Origin: Ructibacterium gallinarum
Lineage (GTDB): Bacteria > Bacillota > Clostridia > Monoglobales > Monoglobaceae
Assembly (NCBI RefSeq): GCF_014982785.1
Contig: NZ_JADCKB010000014.1
Coordinates: 19,551-83,550, forward strand
Direction: 5' to 3'
DNA length: 64,000 bases
The notes under the pieces are model-generated. The model did not search any database. It saw nothing but the letters and a program-made list of their open reading frames with translations, and was not told the DNA's origin. A program made the position numbers and the translations under genes. Positions 26,213 through 36,000 of this stretch are shown piece by piece; positions within the stretch are counted from its first letter, which is position 1; each line of letters opens with the position of its first letter.

Positions 26213-29200
26213 ATGTATCGCAAAGTATCAACTGATCTTTCCTTTGTAGACCGCGAAAAAGAAGTGATCGATTTCTGGAAGAAAAATGATATATTTAAAA
26301 AGAGTATGAAAAACCGCGAAGGTGGAGAGAATTTTACCTTTTTTGACGGTCCCCCGACTGCCAACGGGAAACCGCACATTGGTCACGTTCTTACCCGTGC
26401 AGTCAAGGATTTAATCCCCCGGTACCGCACCATGAAGGGCTATCATGTTCTTAGAAAAGCCGGCTGGGATACACACGGTCTTCCGGTCGAGCTGGAGGTG
26501 GAAAAATCACTGGGTATCAGCGGAAAACCGGAAATTGAAAAGTATGGCATTGAGGACTTTATCAAAAAATGTAAAGACAGCGTTTTTACCTATCAGAGCG
26601 AATGGGAAGAAATGAGTGAGCGCGTTGGTTTTTGGGCCGATATGGATAATCCGTATGTAACCTATCATAACGACTATATCGAATCCGTTTGGTGGGCTCT
26701 GCGTCAAATATGGGATAAAGGCCTATTGTATAAAGGTCATAAAATCATGCCATACTGTCCCCGCTGTGGCACCTCCTTGTCCAGCCACGAAGTCGCACAG
26801 GGCTATAAAGACGTGAAAGAGAATTCCGTTATTGTGAAATTTCCTATTGTTGGCAGGAACGGAGAATATCTCCTGGCGTGGACTACCACCCCTTGGACAC
26901 TGCCGTCCAATGTTGCACTCTGTGTCAATCCATCAGAAACCTATGTGAAAGTTCAAGCAGAAGACGGCATCTATATTCTGGCAGAAGCACTGGTCAAAAG
27001 CATTTTTGGTGATCAGGATGTCTCGATTCTTGAAAAATATATTGGAACCGACCTGTGCGGTATGGAATACGAGCCGCTTTATACCTTTATTCAACCGGAC
27101 AAAAAGGCATATTACGTCATTGCGGACAATTACGTCACCATGGAAGACGGTACCGGAATTGTACATATTGCGCCTGCGTTTGGTGAAGACGACTCTCGTG
27201 TGGGGAAGGAAAACGAACTTCCCTTTATCAACCATGTCAATACCCAGGGCAAATTTATTGACTGTACTGGTGATTGGAGTGGTTTGTTTGTCAAAGATAC
27301 AGACAAGCTGATTATCCGGGATTTAAAAGAAAGAAACCAGTGTTTTGCTGTTGTACCGTTTGAGCACAGCTATCCATTCTGCTGGCGCTGTGATACTCCG
27401 CTTCTGTACTACGCGTGTGATACCTGGTTTATCAAAATGACCGCTGTCAGAGATCAACTGTTAAAAAACAATGATACTGTAAACTGGCTGCCGGATAATA
27501 TTAAACACGGCCGTTTCGGCAATTTCCTGGAGAATATCATCGACTGGGGTCTTTCTCGTTCCCGGTATTGGGGAACACCTCTTCCCATCTGGGAGTGCAG
27601 CTGCGGACACAGACATGTTGTGGGCTCTATTGCAGAACTGAAAGAGATGGGCATTAACTGTCCGGAAGATATAGAACTTCACAAACCCTACGTTGATCAG
27701 GTGAAGCTTCGCTGCCCCAAATGCGGCGGTGAAATGACCCGAGTCAGTGAAGTCATCGACTGCTGGTTTGATTCGGGATCTATGCCCTTTGCCCAGTGGC
27801 ATTATCCCTTTGAAAACAAAGAAATGTTTGAAAACAATTTCCCGGCTGATTTTATCAGCGAAGCAGTTGACCAAACCAGAGGCTGGTTCTACACTTTGAT
27901 GGCCATTGCCACTCTGCTGTTCGATCAAGCTCCATATAAGAACGTGATTGTCCTTGGTCATGTACAAGATGATAAAGGCGTAAAAATGAGCAAACACAAG
28001 GGCAATGTCATTCTGCCCATGGATATTTTAAATGATCAGGGAAGCGATGCCGTACGCTGGTATTTCTATTCCAATTCAGCGCCATGGCTGCCGAACCGTT
28101 TCTCTGCAAAAAACGTTTCCGAATCCCAGCGCAAATTCCTGGGCACACTTTGGAACACCTACGCATTTTATGTACTTTATGCAGAAATTGACCAATTTGA
28201 TCCCACGAAACATCAGCTTGATCTTAACAAGATATCTGTTTTAGACCGCTGGATTTTATCCAAACTGAATCATGTCATTGACACGGTTGATCGAAACCTT
28301 GCGGCCTATAAAATTACAGAAGCCACTCGTGCCATTACAGAATTTACGGATGAGCTAAGTAACTGGTATGTTCGCCGTTCCCGCGCCCGGTTCTGGGCCA
28401 GTGAAATGACAGACGACAAAATCAGTGCATATATGACTCTTTATACAGCATTGGTTGAATTTGCAAAAGTTTGTGCACCGTTCATTCCCTTTATGACCGA
28501 ACAAATTTATCAGAATCTTGTTTTATCAGTGGATACATCGGCACCAGAGAGCATTCATCTGTGTGATTTCCCGAAGGTACGGGACGAATTTTTCGCTCCG
28601 GAAATTGAGCGGGATATGGATGCAGTGCGAAAGATTGTAATGCTGGGTCGAGCATGCAGAAACGAAGCCAATATCAAAAATCGCCAGCCGCTGCAAAAAC
28701 TGTTTGTGCAGAGTGCCGTTCCGGTCAATGCCGCGTATGAGCACATCATTTTGGAAGAGCTGAATATCAAAGAAGTGGAGTTCACCGAAAATGCCGGAAG
28801 CTTCATCAGCTATCATTTCAAACCCCAAATGCGTACGCTGGGACCGAAATATGGAAAATTGATGCGCCCCATTTTCGATGCCATTGCCGAGATGGACGGC
28901 GAAAAGGTCATGGAACAGCTCAACAGTGGTGAACCACTGATACTGACAGTGGATGGTACCGAAGTTTCGCTGGAAAAAGATGATATCCTTGTAGAAACAC
29001 TGCAAAAGGACGGCTTTGTATCAGACAGTGACGGCGGCTTTACGGTGGTTCTGGATACCAATCTTACGGACACTTTGATTGAAGAAGGCTTTGTCCGCGA
29101 ATTTATCAGCAAGGTGCAAAATATGCGTAAAGACAGCGGTTTTGAAGTCATGGACCACATCCGTATCCAATTTGGGACTAATGCCAAAATTGCGCAAATC

Positions 29201-29335
29201 ACCGCCGCAAATGCGGAGGAAATCCAAACCCAGTTGTTGGCGGAATCGATAGAGGAAACGTCACAGCTTCCTGATACAGCCGTGGAATGGAACATTAACG
29301 GCGAAAAAGTTTCTATCGCAATTCAAAAAATATAA
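26213..29335 (+). CDS. ileS: Isoleucyl-tRNA synthetase, eukaryote-like type 2
   Basis: 1040 residues from ATG 26213 (GGAGG upstream; the frame is open further back but without a start signal). Class I signatures are PTANGKPHIGHVLTR (HIGH) near residue 50 and VKMSKHKGN (KMSKS-type) near 600. The CP1 editing domain contains AWTTTPWTLPSNVALCVNP. Cys pairs CPRCG and CPKCGG suggest a zinc site inside the insert. The N-terminus (FVDREKEVIDFWKKNDIFKKS), the KMSKHKGN variant and the C-terminal extension fit the eukaryote-like IleRS2 lineage rather than standard bacterial IleRS1. IleRS2 enzymes are often less sensitive to mupirocin (family knowledge; not tested here). It charges tRNA-Ile. Confidence 0.96.
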   Translation: MYRKVSTDLSFVDREKEVIDFWKKNDIFKKSMKNREGGENFTFFDGPPTANGKPHIGHVLTRAVKDLIPRYRTMKGYHVLRKAGWDTHGLPVELEVEKSLGISGKPEIEKYGIEDFIKKCKDSVFTYQSEWEEMSERVGFWADMDNPYVTYHNDYIESVWWALRQIWDKGLLYKGHKIMPYCPRCGTSLSSHEVAQGYKDVKENSVIVKFPIVGRNGEYLLAWTTTPWTLPSNVALCVNPSETYVKVQAEDGIYILAEALVKSIFGDQDVSILEKYIGTDLCGMEYEPLYTFIQPDKKAYYVIADNYVTMEDGTGIVHIAPAFGEDDSRVGKENELPFINHVNTQGKFIDCTGDWSGLFVKDTDKLIIRDLKERNQCFAVVPFEHSYPFCWRCDTPLLYYACDTWFIKMTAVRDQLLKNNDTVNWLPDNIKHGRFGNFLENIIDWGLSRSRYWGTPLPIWECSCGHRHVVGSIAELKEMGINCPEDIELHKPYVDQVKLRCPKCGGEMTRVSEVIDCWFDSGSMPFAQWHYPFENKEMFENNFPADFISEAVDQTRGWFYTLMAIATLLFDQAPYKNVIVLGHVQDDKGVKMSKHKGNVILPMDILNDQGSDAVRWYFYSNSAPWLPNRFSAKNVSESQRKFLGTLWNTYAFYVLYAEIDQFDPTKHQLDLNKISVLDRWILSKLNHVIDTVDRNLAAYKITEATRAITEFTDELSNWYVRRSRARFWASEMTDDKISAYMTLYTALVEFAKVCAPFIPFMTEQIYQNLVLSVDTSAPESIHLCDFPKVRDEFFAPEIERDMDAVRKIVMLGRACRNEANIKNRQPLQKLFVQSAVPVNAAYEHIILEELNIKEVEFTENAGSFISYHFKPQMRTLGPKYGKLMRPIFDAIAEMDGEKVMEQLNSGEPLILTVDGTEVSLEKDDILVETLQKDGFVSDSDGGFTVVLDTNLTDTLIEEGFVREFISKVQNMRKDSGFEVMDHIRIQFGTNAKIAQITAANAEEIQTQLLAESIEETSQLPDTAVEWNINGEKVSIAIQKI

Positions 29336-29359
29336 CAATTTTTAATGACAACTACAAAA

Positions 29360-29659
29360 GGAATGCTTTGTTTTAAGAAAGCATTCCTCAGCGTGTCGAT
29401 ACTTTATCGACACGCTGGCAGATGCCAAAAAAGGAAGTTAGATTTTCCGCAATCGCTTTCGTCGGCGTACAAAGGTACGGTAGAGAGCGATTGCGGGAAA
29501 AGCAAGCAATGACGCCGGTTTCTCGATGAATCCGGCGTCATTTTATACGACAACATAAAGTTTATGAAAAGGAAGCACATTTTGCTTTTATCATCTCGCT
29601 TGCGGTATAACGACTTTTTCGACAGTCTGAGGCATGCTATGTTTTAAGAAAGCATGCCT
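29360..29659. repeat. Cluster of five strong hairpins (structured intergenic element)
   Basis: Hairpins lie at 29360-29387 (10-bp stem), 29389-29417 (13-bp perfect stem, 3-nt loop), 29443-29501 (about 15-bp stem), 29510-29540 (9-bp stem, T-rich tail) and 29631-29658 (8-bp stem). The first and last share the sequence TGTTTTAAGAAAGCAT. No coding frame is credible. One of them, probably 29510-29540, may end the ileS transcript. Confidence 0.65.
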
Positions 29660-29864
29660 TTTGTCCGCTTCTAATCCAATTATGATAAAATAGCAGCAAC
29701 AATTCTATGACAAATCATTTATATATGCTCAAGGAATCCATGTCAATGATCTCACAGCAGCAACATATAACTCTCTTTTATCTATACAAAAAAGGCCCAG
29801 CGTATACTGAACCTTTTTAGATAGCTTAAACAAAATTATTTTAAAATCAGAAGTAAATTTAATA

Positions 29865-29893
29865 TTGACATAACGCTCATTATGCGGTAAGAT
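29865..29893 (+). promoter_or_regulatory. Promoter of the AraC regulator at 29926 (TTGACA-N17-TAAGAT)
   Basis: -35 TTGACA at 29865-29870, -10 TAAGAT at 29888-29893, about 32 bases before the ATG. Confidence 0.75.
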
Positions 29894-29925
29894 GAAGCCA
29901 TATACCGGGAAAGGAGGCATTTCTT

Positions 29926-30846
29926 ATGGAAAACTGGGTTGAAGAACCAAAGGTGATTGTCAATGGTGAAGAACGGCATATTGTAGTTCATATCCAAACA
30001 TTACCCTCACCTATTCTGTGCGCACAGGCACACTCCCATAGTTATATCGAAATGCTGTACTGCCTGGAAGGAACCCACGAGATCCTTTTAAACTGGAAAT
30101 CCTATATCTTTTCCGAGGGTGATATGGTATTGATCAACTCCAAAGAAATTCACCAGATTAAAGCAATATCTCATGGAATCAGCAGCTATATCGTTGTACG
30201 TTTTGATCCAGAATTGCTCTATACCTCCTATCAAAACGCTTTTGAGCTGAAATATATGCTTCCCTTTACTTTGAATGAGCATACACCGCAAAAGGTCTTC
30301 CATGCCGAGGAAATTAAAAATACTTTCCTTCCTGGGCTTTTCCATGAACTTCTGGAAGACTACAGCAAGCAGCCATATTGCTTTGAATTTGCCCTTCGCA
30401 CCAACATCTGCCGTATTTTCCTCTGGATACTGCGATATTGGAATCAAAGCGGTCTAATTCTTCACAGCGCTATAGAGGACAGCGGCCTTTTGAAACAATT
30501 TCAAACTGTTCTTGATTATCTCAACAAACACTATGATCAGGATATCACTGCGGCTGAAATGGCAGATTTTTGTCATATGAGTTACAGCTACTTTTCCCGT
30601 ATGTTTAAAAAAGTAGTGCACCGCAGCTTTCGGGAATATCTGAATTATATTCGGATCTCCAAATCTGAATTGTTGCTTGCTACCACAAATCTTAGTATTA
30701 CAGAAATTGCAATGCAAACCGGCTTTTCCACAAGCAGTTATTTCATTCAGCAGTTTAAATTTTATAAAAAAATTTCTCCCAAACAATTCAGAAAAAAATT
30801 TATTGCCATCGAACCAGCAACCAAACTCAATCAGGGAATGGAATAA
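29926..30846 (+). CDS. AraC-family transcriptional regulator with cupin sensor domain
   Basis: 306 residues, AAAGGAGG before ATG. The N-terminal cupin (about 20-110; AHSHSYIEMLYCLEGTHEI, FSEGDMVLINSKEIHQI) probably binds a sugar or metabolite. The C-terminal ~100 residues carry two helix-turn-helix motifs (DQDITAAEMADFCHMSYSYF, LSITEIAMQTGFSTSSYFIQ) and the closing KKISPKQFRKKF. It is transcribed alone and convergent with spo0A; no sugar gene is adjacent, so its target is unknown. Confidence 0.92.
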   Translation: MENWVEEPKVIVNGEERHIVVHIQTLPSPILCAQAHSHSYIEMLYCLEGTHEILLNWKSYIFSEGDMVLINSKEIHQIKAISHGISSYIVVRFDPELLYTSYQNAFELKYMLPFTLNEHTPQKVFHAEEIKNTFLPGLFHELLEDYSKQPYCFEFALRTNICRIFLWILRYWNQSGLILHSAIEDSGLLKQFQTVLDYLNKHYDQDITAAEMADFCHMSYSYFSRMFKKVVHRSFREYLNYIRISKSELLLATTNLSITEIAMQTGFSTSSYFIQQFKFYKKISPKQFRKKFIAIEPATKLNQGME

Positions 30847-30870
30847 CCCTATTCCGTTCCCTTTCTTTTC
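30835..30870 (+). terminator. Terminator of the AraC gene overlapping its stop codon
   Basis: 11-bp stem (30835-30845 with 30850-30860), loop ACCC, followed by CTTTCTTTTC. The 5' arm includes the last codons and the stop. Confidence 0.8.
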
Positions 30871-30890
30871 GGCCGAAGCCGAAGATACCT

Positions 30891-31706
30891 TCAAGATGCA
30901 TTTTTGATCTGCAACCGCAGTTTATCGGCAATCATGGCAATAAATTCCGAATTGGTTGGTTTCCCTTTAGAGTTAGCTATGGTATAGCCAAAAAAGGAAT
31001 TAAGAACATCCGTGTCTCCTCGATCCCATGCTACCTCAATCGCATGTCGGATAGCGCGTTCCACCCGGCTGGGTGTAGTATTAAAATCTTTTGCGACGGT
31101 AGGATACAATTCCTTGGTGATGGAATTGATAATATCCAGATCATCTACAGCCATCATAATGGCATGCCTTAAATATTGGTAGCCTTTGATATGTGCCGGT
31201 ATCCCAATTTCATGTATTATCTCTGTGACCATGGTTTCCATATCTGCGGAAGTTGTTTTTCCAGAGAGTGCTCGTACCGCGCCAGCATTGTGACCTTCCC
31301 GAAGCATCTTCTCACCCTCCGTTCCAAACATGCAGACTCTCCGGATCAAAACATCAAAATCTACCGGCTTAAGCATAAAATACTCTGCGCCAAGAGCAAT
31401 TGTTTTAGCAGCAATGCTGTCGTTTAACACTGCACTAACCATCAAAATTTTCGGCATCTCTTTTAACTTAGCATTCTGTAAACGCTCTAACACCCCAATT
31501 CCGTCAAGGTTCGGCATCACCATATCCAAAATCAATACATCCGGCTCCGTCATTTTCACCATACTGACCGCTTCCAAACCGTCATAGGCACATCCTACAA
31601 TTTCAATTCTGCTCTCGCGCTTCATATACTCGCAGAGAATCCCCACATATTCTCTGTTATCATCCGCAATTACTACCCGTATTTTCTTATTCTCTTTTTC
31701 CTGCAT
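30891..31706 (-). CDS. spo0A: Sporulation master regulator Spo0A
   Basis: 271 residues from ATG 31706 (AAAGGAG upstream); a longer frame to 31754 is less likely. The receiver domain (about 8-125) has the acidic pocket VIADDNRE, phospho-acceptor in [12 protein letters not shown] and the conserved Lys in FMLKPVD. The C-terminal DNA-binding domain (about 155-265) is diagnostic of Spo0[47 protein letters not shown]. Phosphorylated Spo0A binds TGTCGAA boxes to start sporulation. Convergent with the AraC gene. Confidence 0.98.
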   Translation of the reverse strand: MQEKENKKIRVVIADDNREYVGILCEYMKRESRIEIVGCAYDGLEAVSMVKMTEPDVLILDMVMPNLDGIGVLERLQNAKLKEMPKILMVSAVLNDSIAAKTIALGAEYFMLKPVDFDVLIRRVCMFGTEGEKMLREGHNAGAVRALSGKTTSADMETMVTEIIHEIGIPAHIKGYQYLRHAIMMAVDDLDIINSITKELYPTVAKDFNTTPSRVERAIRHAIEVAWDRGDTDVLNSFFGYTIANSKGKPTNSEFIAMIADKLRLQIKNAS

Positions 31707-31755
31707 TTTTTGCACTCCTTTGTCTTTTTCAAGTTTCATTTTGCTTTCTGACAAG

Positions 31756-31785
31756 ATTATAAACTTAATTTACAAATTTTGTCAA
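31756..31785 (-). promoter_or_regulatory. spo0A promoter (TTGACA-N18-TATAAT)
   Basis: Minus strand -35 TTGACA (31780-31785), 18-bp spacer, -10 TATAAT (31756-31761). About 70 bases further upstream, near 31850-31856, AGTCGAA is a 6/7 match to the Spo0A box TGTCGAA, a possible autoregulatory site. Confidence 0.7.
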
Positions 31786-31922
31786 TAGTTTTTTGGAAAA
31801 AAATTGGAAATTTTTAACATTTATTTCCATTTTAAACTTTTTGAACAAAATTCGACTTTTTCTGACAACACCACAAGATATTGTAACATGTAAAAGGAAA
31901 AAGGTCAATCTCTATTGATAAA

Positions 31923-31972
31923 AAGAAACGTCCGTAGCACATGGCAGTTTCGGATTTACACGGACGTTTCTT
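31923..31972 (-). terminator. Orphan minus-strand terminator-like hairpin
   Basis: 13-bp stem (31923-31935 with 31960-31972); on the minus strand it is followed by TTTTTATC. It has no annotated gene upstream to serve. Confidence 0.5.
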
Positions 31973-32226
31973 ACTGTAACTTTATCTGTCCATTACGTCC
32001 GGCGAAAAAGTAAGGTGCTTAAACTAAATCTTAATATGTTCAATAAAAGTAACAAAGACTATGGCTATCTCTTTAAACGGTTTAAATGATTTCGTTATCA
32101 AAAGACAGCATAGTGGCTTTTGAGATTTGTCTAAAATTTTCTCTGAAAAAAATTTTTTAGAATTAAAACGTTTTAAAAAATCTAGCATTAAAAATTATTA
32201 TTCTACTCTCTAATTTCTGCCCAAGA

Positions 32227-32468
32227 AGTGGCATAGCGTAAAAATAGAACTTGCAATCGGACATCAATGATACCCATTACAAGTTCTGTTCATTTGCTTA
32301 AAGTGAACGCTATAGATGCCATCCTGTGCTTTTCAAGGCTCCCGCAAAACCGCAGGTTTTGTGGGACTAAGGAGGAACGACAGAGCGGGTAACTAATTTT
32401 TCTGCATAGAAAAATCGGAACGGAGCATAGTCCGTTCCGACGTGGTTAAAATGAACGATATAGATGCC
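32227..32468. repeat. Tandem hairpin-plus-tail repeat units
   Basis: Two tails, TGAACGCTATAGATGCC (32304-32320) and TGAACGATATAGATGCC (32452-32468), each follow a hairpin: AGAACTTG/CAAGTTCT (about 32246-32286) and a perfect 10-bp stem (32415-32424 with 32431-32440). Between them lies a third structure (CCGCAAAACC/GGTTTTGTGG near 32342-32363), an AAGGAGG string, and CCCGC/GCGGG pairing. No coding frame fits; the rest of 32470-32960 is AT-rich with nothing recognised. Confidence 0.55.
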
Positions 32469-32965
32469 AGCGCATTCTTATTTCATATCAATTTGCTTAT
32501 AATTTCATTGACTTGTTTTTTACCTTTTAATACTACTGTTTTTTGTTCATATTGGTTTAAAATTTTCTTATTCCGACTTATGTCGATAATAGTATAGCAC
32601 AAATTCACTAAATAATCAATAAGGAGTAATAATATTATTTATTATTCTATTGTAATGTTCTATTTGTTTTTTCCCTTTTATGTTTCGGCACACTCCTTTT
32701 TATATTTTTCTAAGAGTACCATGTTTTTTATTTATTAGCCACTAAAATACATTTTTTAAACACCATTTTTTACATTATATCATCACTATTGACAGGGGTC
32801 ACTTCATATCAACATCAGTATTCTAATGTGCGTTATAACTTGATTAATCATACAAATGTAACTTTTTCACAGAAAAATTTGTAGGTGTAACCTTTTGAAA
32901 ATAAACCTACAAGTGTAACAAAACAAGAAAAGGTAATTTCTAATGTGTTATTTTCAAACCCATAT

Positions 32966-33009
32966 AAATAAATGAGAGGGGGCTTTATATAGCTCCCTCT
33001 CATTTATTT
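32966..33009 (-). terminator. Terminator of the giant InlB-repeat gene
   Basis: 15-bp perfect stem (32966-32980 with 32995-33009) with an inner GC/AT pairing, directly after and overlapping the stop codon at 33008. Confidence 0.85.
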
Positions 33010-36000
33010 ATTTTTCCAACAGCCGCTGCAAAATAGCCGCTGTTTCTGCACGAGTGGTATTACCCTGCGGATTCAGCTTGTTTTCATCTGTGCCGGAAAT
33101 TAAGCCTGTTCCGACTGCCCATTCCATATTTCCGTAAGCCCAGTCTGCCACTAAGCTTTCGTCTGTAAAATTGGAAAGGTCGCCTTGTGTGCCAATCATT
33201 TTCTTGTAATTTGCATAGCGGTTTATAATCGCCGCCATTTCCTCTCTGGAAATTAACTTGTCAGGCGCAAATTCTGTCTCGGAATATCCTTTTACAATCT
33301 GCGCACTTGCCGCCCAGCGTACTGCCTCTCCATAATATGCAGACTCGTCAACGTCCTTAAATGTCATCAAGTAGTTTACAACGGGTTTATTTTCTATCCG
33401 CCACAGTACTGTCACCAACATACCGCGAGTGATAGGCTCGTTCGGCGAGAAGGTTGTTTCTGTTGTACCGCTGAACCACCCATTTTTCACTGAATCCTTT
33501 ACTTCATTGTAGAACCAGTCGTCGTCTGATACATCGTTAAAGGGGTTTTCCCATTCGTCGGGTTCTGCTGGGTCAGTAGGATCGGTCGGTTCCCCTTTTT
33601 CTTCTGTCCATTTTGCATACAGCGTGATATTTTTTGTCACTTTCGTATCAAAATCATACGCTGTCGCGCATTCCTTATCGGTAAACCAGCCTTCAAAGGT
33701 GTATCCTTCTTTGGTAGGATCCTCCGGCTTAACAACAGTAGAGTTTTTATTTACTTTTATGCTGTCAATTTTGCTTCCGCCCTGTGTGTCAAAGGTTACG
33801 GTATATGATGTTGTGACGGAACTACCGCCGCCACCGCCGCCGGATGAACCACCGCCCGAACTCTTCACCGTAACGGTTGTGGTCACTGTGCCGCTGCCGG
33901 AATAATTTTCGCTGCCATCGCCGCTAAAGTTATTGTAAGACAAATTTACAGTATATGTCCCTGTGCTTTTAGAAACCTCATCTAAGCTCTCTATCACATT
34001 TCCTTTTGCATCCTTGATTGACTCTATCTGTGCATTTGCACTCAAGCTTTCTTCACCAAGCATACCGCTTAAAGTATATAGAGAATGTATGGATATCTCA
34101 TTATTTTTGTAGACAGTTATATTTTTGCCTTCCACCTTAAGTATTGCAGGGGTAACTGTTAGGGTTCCCACTGCCTTTGTAATTTCATAATTACCGGTAA
34201 TGTCTGTGCCGTCTGCATTTTTAATCATAACCGTCTCTATTTTATTTTCACAGCTGCCTGTATTCGTAATTGTGCTGTCAGCTGTCATGGTAACATCAAT
34301 CTTTTGTGTGTCATTTACAAGACCTTCCTGCGTATATTCCACAGAAACCAGCGGTGCTTTATCATAGACTTTGCTGGCACTTGCTGCCGTGATTGTAATT
34401 GGTTTTGGAGTTATCTTTACCTTGCATTCATTGGTGTTAACCCGTGCTACATAACCGTTCTGCAAGAATTCCAGTGTACAATAATATATCCCGCTGTCTG
34501 TGACATTCTGGACCGAATAGATATTGTATGCCTCGCCGTTAACCGGCACAAAGATATCGCTGCCTTCTGCTTTAAAGTACCACTGATAACGCTCCACCTG
34601 CAAAGGCTCCGCCAAATCAAAGGTAACGGCATGACTTTCTCCGTCATAAACACCTTCATATCCCTGTGGGGTAATTGCCGCCGCTTTCCAGCGGGCATAA
34701 AATGTTTTGTCGCCAATATCCATATCTGTTATTTCGGTTACTGCAACACCCTCTAACCGTTCGTTATCGTACCAGCCAACAAACTCAAATCCCTCACGGA
34801 GTATTTCGGCTTTGCCAGGTAAGACCAGTCCTTGTCCGTAAGTATACTGTGTATCGGGAATCTCGCTGCCGCCGTTTTCTTCATAGACCACTTGATATGT
34901 CTCAGCTTCCCACACAGCGTAGAGTGTAACGTCCGCGTCTGTTTCATACAAATCGCTCGCAATATACTCAGGAACATCCGCATTCTCGACAGAAGACCAT
35001 CCGAGGAAGATATAGCCGTTTCTTACAGGAACAGCATCGGAAATTACTGCCGGTATGCCATGCTGTTTGATGGCTCCATCGGGAAGTCCGCCCACATAGT
35101 CGAACGTCCCCGCCTTATAGGTAATGGAGTATACATCCTGACCGATACCGCGGATGGTTATCGTCTGCGGTTCGCCGATCTGCGAAATTGTGTATGTATA
35201 AGCATTTCCCTCGTTACTGTCAGTCGTGAGCTGTATGCCGTTTGCCAAAACTACCATTGCCGCCGCGTCAAAACCTTCCGATACCGTAACGGTAAAGGTA
35301 AAGCTTCCGCCGTACATAACCTCGGTGTCATCCGCCGCAGTTATTGTATACTCAGCCGTATTAGAAGGCAGAGTTATGGTATAGCTGCTCATATCAAATT
35401 TTGCGTCAAGCGTTAGATTACCCAATACGGTATGATTTTCAAAATCCCATTCAGTATCGCCGTTAAACCATCCGGCAAACACATGCCCTTCTTTAGAGGG
35501 GGTAACAGGCCGCTGCAATTTTGCACCGTACATTGCCTCTGTACTGCGATAAAGTTCACCGTCTACAAGATATTCTACTGTATAGATCTCCTTTTCTACA
35601 CCTTCGACAAAGATCATACAATCCGAGGTGATATTCTTTATTGTGTAATGATAGTCACGTCCGGCAATCGTTGGTGTAAGCACAATTCCATTTGCCGTAA
35701 CGTGGATATTTTCCGCGCTGTAGTGTTCAGCAACACTTACAGTGAAAGCATAGTTGCCGCCAAAGGGGACTGTTTCACTGCTTTCGGAAGTGAACGTAAA
35801 GCCCTCGCTGAAAACAGGCGGTGTCACTGTAAAATTCTCACCCAAGAACACGGCATTCAGCGTTAAATTCCCGGTCACCCTGTCTTGCGCGAAGTTCCAA
35901 CGCTTGTCGCTGTTATACCAGCCATCAAACACACATCCGTCTTTATACGGCGGTGTAATTTCGTCAAGCAAGCTGTTGTAGTTTGCCTGCACCACCCTGT

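Noticed and set aside
29729..29920. 63-codon minus-strand frame upstream of the AraC gene
   Set aside because: It overlaps the AraC promoter, has no start signal and no recognisable sequence.
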